Source of the DNA: Lentisphaerota bacterium
Lineage (GTDB): Bacteria; Verrucomicrobiota; Lentisphaeria; Victivallales; Victivallaceae
NCBI GenBank assembly: GCA_017134815.1
Contig: CP071032.1
Location: 248,001 to 312,000 of the forward strand
Length of the DNA: 64,000 nt
Reading direction: 5' to 3'
In this document: one piece after another, positions 27,652 to 35,441 of the stretch
Layout of the letters: each line of letters begins with the position of its first letter
Numbering within the stretch: position 1 is the stretch's first letter
The notes under the pieces: model-generated
What the model saw: only the letters and a program-made list of their open reading frames with translations
The model's database searches: none
Told to the model about the DNA's origin: nothing
Position numbers and translations under genes: made by a program

Positions 27652-28146
27652 ATGCAGGAAGGAAATATTTTATATGCCGTTTGCGATGGCAAGTGGATTA
27701 TTAAATTTGTCGGTGATATACGTTATTCAGTAGCCCGTGGAATCCAGGCATTGATAGATGAAGTTGTCGCTGACAAAAATACTGCGGACATGCTTATTGA
27801 CTTGACCCAGACTGAATATATTGACAGCACCTGTCTGGGGCTGATGGCTAAACTGGCCAGTCTTTTGTGGAACAGGTGCAAAAAGAAAATCACCCTTTTA
27901 TCTACAAATGACAATATTAACTATCTGCTGGACAGTATTGGATTCGGTGATGTTTTTCTGATTGTTGATGATGCTGAAGCACCGCTGGTGCGGCTTAATG
28001 AAATTCCAAAACTGGGAAATGATGAGATTGAATGTGCAAAGATTATGCTGGAAGCACACCGGCATTTGGTGAAATTGAATGCAAAAAATGCAAATGAGTT
28101 CAAAGATGTTGTTGCGCTTCTGGAAAAAGACTTGCACCTGAACTAG
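27652..28146 (+). CDS. STAS-domain anti-anti-sigma factor
   Basis: 164 aa from ATG 27652, with AGAGGA 8 bases before it; the longer reading begins inside the phosphatase gene. STAS core: WIIKFVGDIRYSVARGIQ, ADMLIDLTQTEYIDSTCLGL and LLDSIGFGDVFLIVDD. The conserved phospho-acceptor Ser (S59 in YIDSTCLG) is present. A C-terminal extension of about 50 helical residues goes beyond a minimal SpoIIAA. Substrate of the adjacent PP2C protein by gene-neighbour inference. Confidence 0.88.
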   Translation: MQEGNILYAVCDGKWIIKFVGDIRYSVARGIQALIDEVVADKNTADMLIDLTQTEYIDSTCLGLMAKLASLLWNRCKKKITLLSTNDNINYLLDSIGFGDVFLIVDDAEAPLVRLNEIPKLGNDEIECAKIMLEAHRHLVKLNAKNANEFKDVVALLEKDLHLN

Positions 28147-28159
28147 ATGACCGGCAGCT

Positions 28160-28216
28160 GCAAAAAAAAAACCTTCCGCCGCAGATCAGGCCGGAAGGTT
28201 TAAAGTTTTTTATCTG
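28160..28216. terminator. bidirectional terminator between STAS gene and apbE
   Basis: Stem AAACCTTCCG (28169-28178) / CGGAAGGTTT (28192-28201). T-rich tracts occur on both exits: AAAGTTTTTT on the plus strand and a run of nine T on the minus strand. It serves both convergent genes. Confidence 0.85.
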
Positions 28217-28217
28217 G

Positions 28218-29360
28218 TTATTTTATTTTTTCAGTCGGCTGCATACGTATTCCCTTTTGAAAAGTTCCGAGTTTCAGCAGCTCTAATTTCTTTTTGTTCT
28301 GTTTGCAGCGCCTGATAATGATAATCCCGGTATCTTTAAACTTTTTCAGAATATCCCGGGCAAACTGTTCGCCTCGAATAAAAACGGCGGTTGACAGAAA
28401 ATCGGCGTCGCCAGCATTTGGAGTAACTATCGTTACCGATAACATGTCTTCAACCGGCTTACCGGTTCTCGGATCCATGATATGTGTATAGTGGTGACCA
28501 TCAATAGTTACATAGCGTTCATAATTGCCGCTGGTGGCAACTGCCTGATCAAGCATTTCCACGACGCCCATAATTTGCTGAGTGTGCAGCGGATTGCGTA
28601 TTCCAATCAAATAAGCTTCGCTTCCGGGGCGGTTCAATGGAGGTTTTGGCAGGCAGAACATATTACCGCCCAGGTCAATAATACCGCTTTTTACCCCCAT
28701 TTTCATGACCGCATTAGCAGCAGCCTGTACCGCAATACCTTTAGCTATGCCGCCCAGGTCAAAGGACATACCCTTTACGGTGAACTTAACCGTTTTTTCC
28801 TCATCATTGAAAATAACTTTATCCAGGCCGATTTTGGATTCGGCTTTTTTGATTTCAGCAGCGGACGGCAAATTGCCGCGCTTGCTGTAAAATCCCCATA
28901 GCTTCATTAAAGGGCGTGCGGTTATATCAAAAGCTCCGTCGGAAAGCTGGTAGGCTTTTCTGGAAACTTCAAGAAAACTCCAGAGCTGAGGAGAACATTT
29001 AAACGGCCTGTCATAAGCAGTTTGATTAAGCCTTGAAAGTTCGCTGTCCGGATCAAAAATATTACAGGTTGATTGAATATTTTCAAAAATATCCATTACG
29101 CGGTCAGCAGCTTGATCGACCAGCATTTGCTTTTTGCCGAAAAGCATAATGCGGGCAAATGTTCCCATAATAGGGTATTTTCGTTCAGTTTGAGAAAATT
29201 TGACTTCCTGCTTCGAAGTCTGCTTGTCTGTTTTTTTGGTCATTGTTGACCATATAAGGCCAATTACCAGAATTGCAAAAAGAATTCCCCAATATTGGCT
29301 TCGGCTCAAACCCTTGTACTCTTTGAGCCGCGGATTCTGCCCTTCGTTTGCTGAACTCAT
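28218..29360 (-). CDS. apbE: FAD:protein FMN transferase
   Basis: 380 aa. Transfers FMN from FAD onto a Thr/Ser of periplasmic flavoproteins such as NqrB/NqrC/RnfG. One N-terminal membrane helix (YWGILFAILVIGLIW) with the catalytic domain outside. Family motifs: MGTFARIMLFG, FDPDSELSRLNQ, DLGGIAKGIAVQAA, GIIDLGGNMFCL, and HYTHIMDPRTGKPVED. ATG 29360 has AGAGGA 8 bases upstream; an earlier ATG at 29396 has none. No flavoprotein target lies in this window. Confidence 0.92.
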   Translation of the reverse strand: MSSANEGQNPRLKEYKGLSRSQYWGILFAILVIGLIWSTMTKKTDKQTSKQEVKFSQTERKYPIMGTFARIMLFGKKQMLVDQAADRVMDIFENIQSTCNIFDPDSELSRLNQTAYDRPFKCSPQLWSFLEVSRKAYQLSDGAFDITARPLMKLWGFYSKRGNLPSAAEIKKAESKIGLDKVIFNDEEKTVKFTVKGMSFDLGGIAKGIAVQAAANAVMKMGVKSGIIDLGGNMFCLPKPPLNRPGSEAYLIGIRNPLHTQQIMGVVEMLDQAVATSGNYERYVTIDGHHYTHIMDPRTGKPVEDMLSVTIVTPNAGDADFLSTAVFIRGEQFARDILKKFKDTGIIIIRRCKQNKKKLELLKLGTFQKGIRMQPTEKIK

Positions 29361-29557
29361 TTTATTATCCTCTAAATTTTGACGGTTTTTCAACATGGAG
29401 TAATATATACTTGTAAAACGTGTTTTGACAAGCTATTTTTTCTTAGTTAGAAGGTTATATTGTTTATTAAATTTGTCTTCAAGGTATTGTAATGGTCAAT
29501 ATAACCATATATTATTATATTTATATTTATAAATTCAAATATCGGAGGAGAACAATT

Positions 29558-30301
29558 ATGAGTTTTACCCGCAAACTGTCTTTCGCTGCAATTCTTGTTA
29601 CTATGCTTACCGTTTCAAGTCCTCTGTTTGCAGCTTCGCGGGAAGGCGAGGGGGCAGAAAAAGAAACCAAAACTTTCTTTACGGACCGCAGCCTTGGTTT
29701 GATCAGAACTTCAATGACGCCGTTTGAGTTTGGTATATTGTCACCGTTTCAGCTTTTTTCAGGAGAAACTAAAGTTTATGGAATAAGGATGTCAGCGTTG
29801 TACACCTTTAACAAAGCCGTTTACGGGCTGGACGCTGGGGTTATTGGTGATTCGGACGATTCATATGGAATCCAGGTCAATTTATGTAATCTTATGAATG
29901 ACACGCAGGGCGGGATAGGCATCAGCATGGCCAATATTTCCCAGCGCAATATGTACGGTGTTCAGTTCGGAGCTTACAATCAGGCTGGAATTCAGGATAT
30001 TGCCAAAATTTTCAGCGGGGTCGGCGATGCTCGCGGCTGTCAGTTTGGAGTGGTGAACCTTACAAACTGCAATTTTAAAGGTGGGCAGCTTGGGCTGGTA
30101 AACATCAGTAATACCGTATATAACGGAATTCAGATTGGTTTTGTGAACGGCTGCTGGGGACCTGATGAAATCCTGAATGATTTTTTCAGCCAGGCAACCA
30201 GAGATGCTGCCGATAATATGCAGTGCATCCAGATCGGATTTTTAAATTTTAACCCGAATGGCTACCTGCCGTTGACTCTGGTATTTAATTTTTGCCCCTG
30301 A
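29558..30301 (+). CDS. exported surface-repeat protein (LA_2272-like)
   Basis: 247 aa. A signal peptide (FAAILVTMLTVSSPLFA) precedes a domain built from repeated short beta-strand units of the type YGIQVNLCNL, YGVQFGAYNQ, GCQFGVVNLTN, GGQLGLVNIS, NGIQIGFVNG and QCIQIGFLNF. This GxQxGxxN periodicity resembles the LA_2272 surface-repeat family known from Leptospira and PVC bacteria. Probably an outer-membrane-associated or surface protein of unknown role. GGAGGAG is 7 bases before ATG 29558; the longer upstream ORF adds an unlikely Tyr/Ile-rich leader. Confidence 0.75.
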   Translation: MSFTRKLSFAAILVTMLTVSSPLFAASREGEGAEKETKTFFTDRSLGLIRTSMTPFEFGILSPFQLFSGETKVYGIRMSALYTFNKAVYGLDAGVIGDSDDSYGIQVNLCNLMNDTQGGIGISMANISQRNMYGVQFGAYNQAGIQDIAKIFSGVGDARGCQFGVVNLTNCNFKGGQLGLVNISNTVYNGIQIGFVNGCWGPDEILNDFFSQATRDAADNMQCIQIGFLNFNPNGYLPLTLVFNFCP

Positions 30302-30356
30302 GCGTTCAATTAAAAATAAGTTTAACTGCCCAATAAAGTTTGTATTTATATTTAAT

Positions 30357-30397
30357 AAGGGTTTATTTTACAGGTTTAAATAAACCCTTTTATTTTT
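30357..30397 (+). terminator. intrinsic terminator just upstream of purU
   Basis: Stem AAGGGTTTATTT / AAATAAACCCTT (12 bases, perfect) with a 9-base loop, followed by TTATTTTT. It ends the surface-repeat transcript but lies only about 10 bases before the purU ATG. Confidence 0.75.
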
Positions 30398-30406
30398 GGT
30401 GAATTA

Positions 30407-31261
30407 ATGAAATATGCTGTTTTTCTTATAAAAAGTAATGATCGAAAAGGGCTGTTAGCTACTATTTCTAATTTTTTCTATGAAAAAGATTTCAATATTT
30501 TGAGGTGCCAGCAATACACTGATCTGTATGAAAATAAATACTACATGCGGGTCAAGCTGGATATCGCAGAACTGCATATAACCAGAAGAAAACTTGAAAA
30601 CGCCTTCAAGGTGCTGGCTGACAGTTTAGGACTTGAGTGGCAGGTGCATTATTCAGATTATGTGCCGCGGGTGGCGGTCATGGTCTCGCACACTTCGCAC
30701 TGCATGTATGACTTGCTGGTACATCAGCACGAGGGGGACTTGCAGTGTGAAATTCCGCTTGTCATCAGTAACCACTCGAGCCTTGAGCATGTGGCCGACA
30801 AATTCAGGGTTCCCTTTTTCTGTTGTCCGGTTTCTAAAAGTAATAAGTCTGAACAGGAAAAAAAAGTTATTGAGCTGCTGCAGAAAAATCACATTGACCT
30901 GGTTGTACTTGCCCGTTACATGCAGATTCTTTCGGATGATTTTATTCAAAGCTATACCGGGCGTGTTATCAATATACATCATGCCTTTCTGCCGGCGTTC
31001 AAAGGGGCAGATCCTTATCGACGAGCCTGGGAGCGCGGAGTAAAGGTTATAGGTGCTACGGCGCATTACGCCACCAGGGATCTTGACGAAGGACCGATCA
31101 TTGAACAGGATGTTGAGCACATAAGTCATGAATTTGAACCGGCTGACCTTAAGCGTATTGGCAAGGATATTGAGCGTCGGGTTCTAACCCGTGCGGTAAA
31201 AGCCCATCTTGAACACCGAGTGATAACGTCAGGATTGCGAACTATTGTTTTCCCTGTATAG
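30407..31261 (+). CDS. purU: formyltetrahydrofolate deformylase
   Basis: Hydrolyses 10-formyl-THF to formate and THF, balancing one-carbon pools. 284 aa. N-terminal ACT domain (FLIKSNDRKGLLATISNFFY) and C-terminal formyltransferase domain with VINIHHAFLPAFKGADPY (Asn/His catalytic region) and ATRDLDEGPIIEQDV (catalytic Asp). GGTGA lies 5 bases before the ATG, directly after a terminator hairpin, so the transcript must start upstream or read through. Confidence 0.94.
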   Translation: MKYAVFLIKSNDRKGLLATISNFFYEKDFNILRCQQYTDLYENKYYMRVKLDIAELHITRRKLENAFKVLADSLGLEWQVHYSDYVPRVAVMVSHTSHCMYDLLVHQHEGDLQCEIPLVISNHSSLEHVADKFRVPFFCCPVSKSNKSEQEKKVIELLQKNHIDLVVLARYMQILSDDFIQSYTGRVINIHHAFLPAFKGADPYRRAWERGVKVIGATAHYATRDLDEGPIIEQDVEHISHEFEPADLKRIGKDIERRVLTRAVKAHLEHRVITSGLRTIVFPV

Positions 31262-31271
31262 AGCGTACAGT

Positions 31272-32204
31272 TCAGCGCATGTTGCGCAGCAGGTCTTCGA
31301 AGTCGTCGGGCAGGGGGGCTGTAAATTCAACCAGCTCTCCGTTTACCGGGTGCGGTATTTTAAGTTTCCAGGCATGCAGCATCTGGCGCGGAGCAAAAAT
31401 CAGGCGGTTCCCCCCATATACCTTATCACCGATTACCGGATGGCCTATTGAGGAAAGGTGAACACGTATCTGATGAGTTCTGCCGGTGAGAATGTTGACG
31501 CTCAGCATACTGGCCGGTATGCAGTCAATAGTACCGGATTTCACGACATCATAAAGTGTAACCGCCTCTTTGCCATTTCTGGTAACAACCGCCATTTTTT
31601 TGCGGTTTACCGGATGTCGGCCGATCATAGTGATTATTTTGCCGCTTTCCTTTTTCGGAATCCCGAGCACCAGAGTCATATAAGTCTTACTTACCCTGCG
31701 ATCGGCAAAGGATTTTGAGAGCTTAAACTGAGCTTGCGGGGTTTTTGCAATAATCAGTATTCCAGTAGTATCCTTGTCCAGGCGATGTACGATTCCTGGC
31801 CTTCCGGCGCTGGTGGACATGGTTTTCTGGAGGTGCGGATAACGTCCCAGTATTGCATTAACCACCGTTCCTTTATAGTTCCCTATGGCAGGGTGAACCA
31901 CCATATTATCCGGTTTGTTAATTACCAGCATATATTCATCTTCATAAAGGATTGGAAGATTGAAATCCTCTGCCGCGGGCTCAGTGCTTTCTGGTTCTTC
32001 AAGCTCTAAAGTCAACTCCATGCCGGATTCTACTTTCAGCCGCTGGTTGTCACACACGACTCCGTTTATCCGGGCCTTGCCGTCTTTGATGATTTTCTGC
32101 AGAAAAGAACGGGAGCATTCTGGAACCAGCCTGGAAAGGCAGCGGTCCAGGCGGATTCCCTCCACGTCTTTATCGATTGTCAGGTTTATTATTTTTTGCT
32201 TCAT
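31272..32204 (-). CDS. rluD: RluA/RluD-family pseudouridine synthase
   Basis: 310 aa. N-terminal S4 RNA-binding domain (RLDRCLSRLVPECSRSFLQK) and a PseudoU_synth_2 domain with GRPGIVHRLDKDTTGILI (catalytic Asp D143), GRTHQIRVHLSSIGHPVIGD and QMLHAWKL. Domain order and length fit RluD, which modifies the 23S rRNA helix-69 loop, but other RluA-type targets are possible. The start overlaps the 3' end of lgt by 35 bases in another frame, so the two are coupled. Confidence 0.92.
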   Translation of the reverse strand: MKQKIINLTIDKDVEGIRLDRCLSRLVPECSRSFLQKIIKDGKARINGVVCDNQRLKVESGMELTLELEEPESTEPAAEDFNLPILYEDEYMLVINKPDNMVVHPAIGNYKGTVVNAILGRYPHLQKTMSTSAGRPGIVHRLDKDTTGILIIAKTPQAQFKLSKSFADRRVSKTYMTLVLGIPKKESGKIITMIGRHPVNRKKMAVVTRNGKEAVTLYDVVKSGTIDCIPASMLSVNILTGRTHQIRVHLSSIGHPVIGDKVYGGNRLIFAPRQMLHAWKLKIPHPVNGELVEFTAPLPDDFEDLLRNMR

Positions 32205-32958
32205 TTTTCCTCAAGAAATATATCAGCAGAATAATACCGATAGGAATAAGAAACAGGCCAATAACCTGGGCCGGGGTGAAAAGGCCCCAGGTAAGGCTGT
32301 CGTGGTCGCCGCGGAAAAATTCATCGACAAATCTAATTATACCATAGGACATAATATACAGCGACATGACGACACCACGTTTGGTTTTTCTTATCAGGAC
32401 AAATAATATGCTGGCAAGTATCAGGTTCGCGGCAGTTTCATAAAGCTGTACCGGGTGTACCGGCAAACCGGCATATTTAAGATAAGCCGGCGCATTTTCT
32501 GGATAGATAACGCCGAGAAAGCTCTGAGTGGGTTTGCCGTAACAGCAGCCATTAAGAAAACATCCTATCCGGCCAAAGGCATGCCCTACAGCCAGCGCCG
32601 GACTGCAGATGTCCATAACCCGGAGCATATTCAGCTTTTCTTTCCAGCAGTATCCGATAATTGCCACCATTGCCAGGAAGAAGCCGCCATAGAAAACCAG
32701 TCCGCCATGGTCGACCCTGAATATTTCCCAGAATTTACCCTTGAAGGAGGGCCAGAATTCTATAACATAAAAAACTCTGGCACCAATTATACCGAATACT
32801 ACGCTTAAGAAAACCAGTGTCGTCACCTGGTCTGAGTTCATCTTTGCGTATTTTTTATTCAAGTTCAGAACAAGTGTTGCCAGCAGGAAACCGATTGCTA
32901 CCATGACTCCGTACCAGCGGATAGTCAAAGAGCCCAATTCTAAAAAAATCGGATGCAT
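32170..32958 (-). CDS. lgt: prolipoprotein diacylglyceryl transferase
   Basis: Attaches diacylglycerol to the lipobox cysteine of prolipoproteins at the inner membrane. 262 aa with about seven membrane helices. Motifs: IRWYGVMVAIGFLLA, HGGLVFYGGFF, and the signature GRIGCFLNGCCYGKPT. It is consistent with the lipobox-bearing proteins in this window. It follows the DUF368 gene and overlaps the pseudouridine synthase gene. Confidence 0.95.
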   Translation of the reverse strand: MHPIFLELGSLTIRWYGVMVAIGFLLATLVLNLNKKYAKMNSDQVTTLVFLSVVFGIIGARVFYVIEFWPSFKGKFWEIFRVDHGGLVFYGGFFLAMVAIIGYCWKEKLNMLRVMDICSPALAVGHAFGRIGCFLNGCCYGKPTQSFLGVIYPENAPAYLKYAGLPVHPVQLYETAANLILASILFVLIRKTKRGVVMSLYIMSYGIIRFVDEFFRGDHDSLTWGLFTPAQVIGLFLIPIGIILLIYFLRKNEAKNNKPDNR

Positions 32959-32976
32959 TTTTCACAAGCCTTCATT

Positions 32977-34026
32977 TTACGAGTTGCAATTTTTCAACGA
33001 TTCCTTACGGTTTGCAACATACTCCATAATAATGACGATGACAAATCCCAAAGCCGCCAAACCGATGGCATACCAGAACATTTTATCGAAATTTCCCGGA
33101 AAAATGTTCTGCTCAACCACCGGCTTTATTTTTGCCCCGGTAATTTTGAAAGCTTCAATATCAGCAGGTTGCACTTTCAGGACTTCGCCTCCGCTCTTGA
33201 CGGAGAACAGTGTAATTTTTTTCCAGGGCCATAACTTCCACATGGAACCAACCATGAAGCCGATGAGAGTTGCTACAGTAAGGTCATGGAATTTTCTGAA
33301 GAGCCAGTTCAGCAGGTGAACAAACGACCCGATACCGATGACACAGCCTGCGCCCACCCAGAAGAGAGTACTGAATGCCTGAATACTGAACTGTCTTGAC
33401 GCGATAGCGGCAACTGAACCCCAGACGTATTTATACTGGCCAAGTACCAGAAGTATAAAAGATCCTGAAATTCCCGGCAGGATCATAGCGCAAATAACAA
33501 TCATGCCACTTACAAAAGAGAACCACCAGATGTTAGGAGTTTCGACCGGAACCAGAGTCACTATCAGGTAGGCTGCGACGGCTCCGATAATCAGCATCAG
33601 GTAACGGGAGGCCTGCCATTTCCTGACTTTTTTGAATACCGTCAGTATCGAAGCCAGAACCAGCCCAAAGAAAAAGGCAAAAGTCAGTTCAGGGTAATGT
33701 TCAAGTGCTTTGGTAAAGAGCTTTGCTGCGGTGCCAAAAGCGATCAGAACGCCGACTCCCAAAGCCAGCAGGAAACGCCACGGTAGAGTTTCGTACATTT
33801 TCTTTATATTAAAAGTAAAAGCCATCTTAAAAGTTGGCAGAGAGGCGAATTTGCGTATTGACTCAATTAATTCCTCGTATATTCCAAGGATAAAGGCCAT
33901 CGTGCCGCCTGAAACCCCGGGAATAACATTGGCAACCCCCATGGCAAAGCCGGCAAACCCAAGTTTTACATAGCTTCCGAGAGTTCTTTTCTCCTGAGCT
34001 GCAGGAGCCTCAATTTGCTCTTTCAT
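32977..34026 (-). CDS. DUF368 family (PopT-like) polyprenyl-phosphate translocase
   Basis: 349 aa, polytopic membrane protein with about nine helices. Family signature GFAMGVANVIPGVSGGTMAFILG near the N-terminus and a second internal CAMILPGISGSFILLVLGQY, the inverted repeat seen in DUF368. Recent work assigned DUF368 proteins (PopT) to recycling of undecaprenyl phosphate across the membrane. AAAGGGA is 6 bases before the ATG. It heads the popT-lgt-rluD run, which fits an envelope role. Confidence 0.88.
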   Translation of the reverse strand: MKEQIEAPAAQEKRTLGSYVKLGFAGFAMGVANVIPGVSGGTMAFILGIYEELIESIRKFASLPTFKMAFTFNIKKMYETLPWRFLLALGVGVLIAFGTAAKLFTKALEHYPELTFAFFFGLVLASILTVFKKVRKWQASRYLMLIIGAVAAYLIVTLVPVETPNIWWFSFVSGMIVICAMILPGISGSFILLVLGQYKYVWGSVAAIASRQFSIQAFSTLFWVGAGCVIGIGSFVHLLNWLFRKFHDLTVATLIGFMVGSMWKLWPWKKITLFSVKSGGEVLKVQPADIEAFKITGAKIKPVVEQNIFPGNFDKMFWYAIGLAALGFVIVIIMEYVANRKESLKNCNS

Positions 34027-34169
34027 AATATCCCTTTCAATTTGATAAATTGCATTTTAATTCCCTCAAATATAGCTTCATTTAAAAAAAAAACATGATA
34101 ATTTTATTTTTTGAATGGATTTTTTACAAAAACCTGTTAGTTTTACAGCTCGACATTACTGCTCAATAC

Positions 34170-34243
34170 AACCCCGTGGTGTAATGGTAGCACAAGTGGT
34201 TTTGGTCCACTTAGTCTTGGTTCGAATCCAGGCGGGGTTGCCA
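34170..34243 (+). tRNA. tRNA-Gln (anticodon TTG)
   Basis: Acceptor stem AACCCCG / CGGGGTT, D arm with TAATGGTAGCA, anticodon stem AGTGG / CCACT around TTTTGGT (anticodon TTG), T loop TTCGAAT, and an encoded CCA end. It sits at the left edge of a sparse AT-rich region. Confidence 0.93.
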
Positions 34244-34384
34244 CTCTTTTTCCTGCTGGAAAGTTTAAATTAAATGATTTTTTTGTGGTCATAGAACAAA
34301 ATATTTAGCTAAAATACCAAAAAAAGCACAATTGGTACTACCATTTTAAAGATACTGGTGTATATTAAATACATATTTATTTTT

Positions 34385-34448
34385 GAGAGGCCCACTCCTA
34401 CTCCTTATTTTACACAGTTTCTCCCGGGCCTCTCTCCTTGCGTTTTTT
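34385..34448 (+). ncRNA. candidate structured RNA or terminator-like element
   Basis: A 9-base GC-rich perfect stem (GAGAGGCCC / GGGCCTCTC) with a 32-base pyrimidine-rich loop, followed after 8 bases by six T. It is unusual for its AT-rich surroundings. It could be the end of a small RNA; no family recognised. Confidence 0.25.
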
Positions 34449-35170
34449 ACTGATAAGGGGCGTAACAGCTTTTCTGAGTAAATAATATCATCTGTGCCAC
34501 TCTCTGGTGGTATTGGCAGAGAACCGGAAATATTTTAATGTGATTAATGTACTAAACAATTTGTTAGGCCTATTATTATTATATTATTCTTTAAAGCAAA
34601 AAGTAACAATATGTTAATAAGCACTTGCCTAACCTGTATTTACCCTGATTTTAAAATATCAATATATTCTCAAGTGGTTAATTTAAAACAGGATAGGTGG
34701 TATATGGGGCTACTGTCAATTCCTGAATTTTAAATGCATTACATAATACAAAAATAATATTACAATAAATGTTTGTTTTCTATAGAACATGCTTCAATTT
34801 CAAAGGTCTCAATCAGTAAGGTATTACATTATTTTTTAATATTGTACTGGTGAAGAGGCTACCTTATAACTGCGCATGCAGCGTGCCTGAATAGTTATGA
34901 TGCTGTTATGATATGCGGTATATGCATTTAGAGACAACTATTCCCGCTTTATTATGCAATGACTTGCCGGTATGCAGCCATACACATGGGGACAGCAAGC
35001 AGTATTTAGTTGCTGAATGCATTTGAAAAGCAAAAGCGCATACTGGAAATAAGCTTTTTTAAGGAAGCAGCAAATCTACAACTTCAGACTGCAGTAAAAG
35101 ATGTGATATACCGAATATTTTGGGTCGACTATTACAGGCTTGCAGTTTGCACTTTTTAGATTCATAGAGA

Positions 35171-35406
35171 AGTACCGATTCCCTTGGGCTCGGTGGATTT
35201 CCGCCAATCATGTTAATTACCAAGTAATACCGGTACTGAAAAAGTAATCATAACAATTTGGAGGGACTTGCCTGAAACACAAGTTAAATCAGGATTTCAG
35301 GGGGAATGGAACAAGCTCCAGCTGAATATTTGAAACCTGCCTTTATCAAATCATGGAGTAATTGATTCCAAATAAACGTGAAAAGCGGTGCGAAAACGCT
35401 GTCACG
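35171..35406 (+). promoter_or_regulatory. structured 5' leader of the secreted-protein gene
   Basis: AGTACCG (35171-35177) pairs with CGGTACT (35231-35237) and encloses GGTGG-ATTT-CCGCC (35192-35205). A second hairpin has CGTGA/TCACG and AGCG/CGCT arms at 35377-35406, 36 bases before the ATG. Together they suggest a folded leader; no known riboswitch class recognised. Confidence 0.35.
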
Positions 35407-35441
35407 GACTTACATAAACTATAAAATAAGGGAGCATAAAT

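Larger units (their letters stand above)
34244..35441. other. 1.2-kb AT-rich non-coding region
   Basis: No convincing ORF on either strand. It contains several hairpins (listed separately): GAGAGGCCC/GGGCCTCTC at 34385-34434, TCTCTG/CAGAGA near 34501-34522, an AGTACCG/CGGTACT pair at 35171-35237 enclosing GGTGG/CCGCC, and a stem just before the next gene. It may hold an unrecognised ncRNA or be degraded sequence. Confidence 0.6.
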
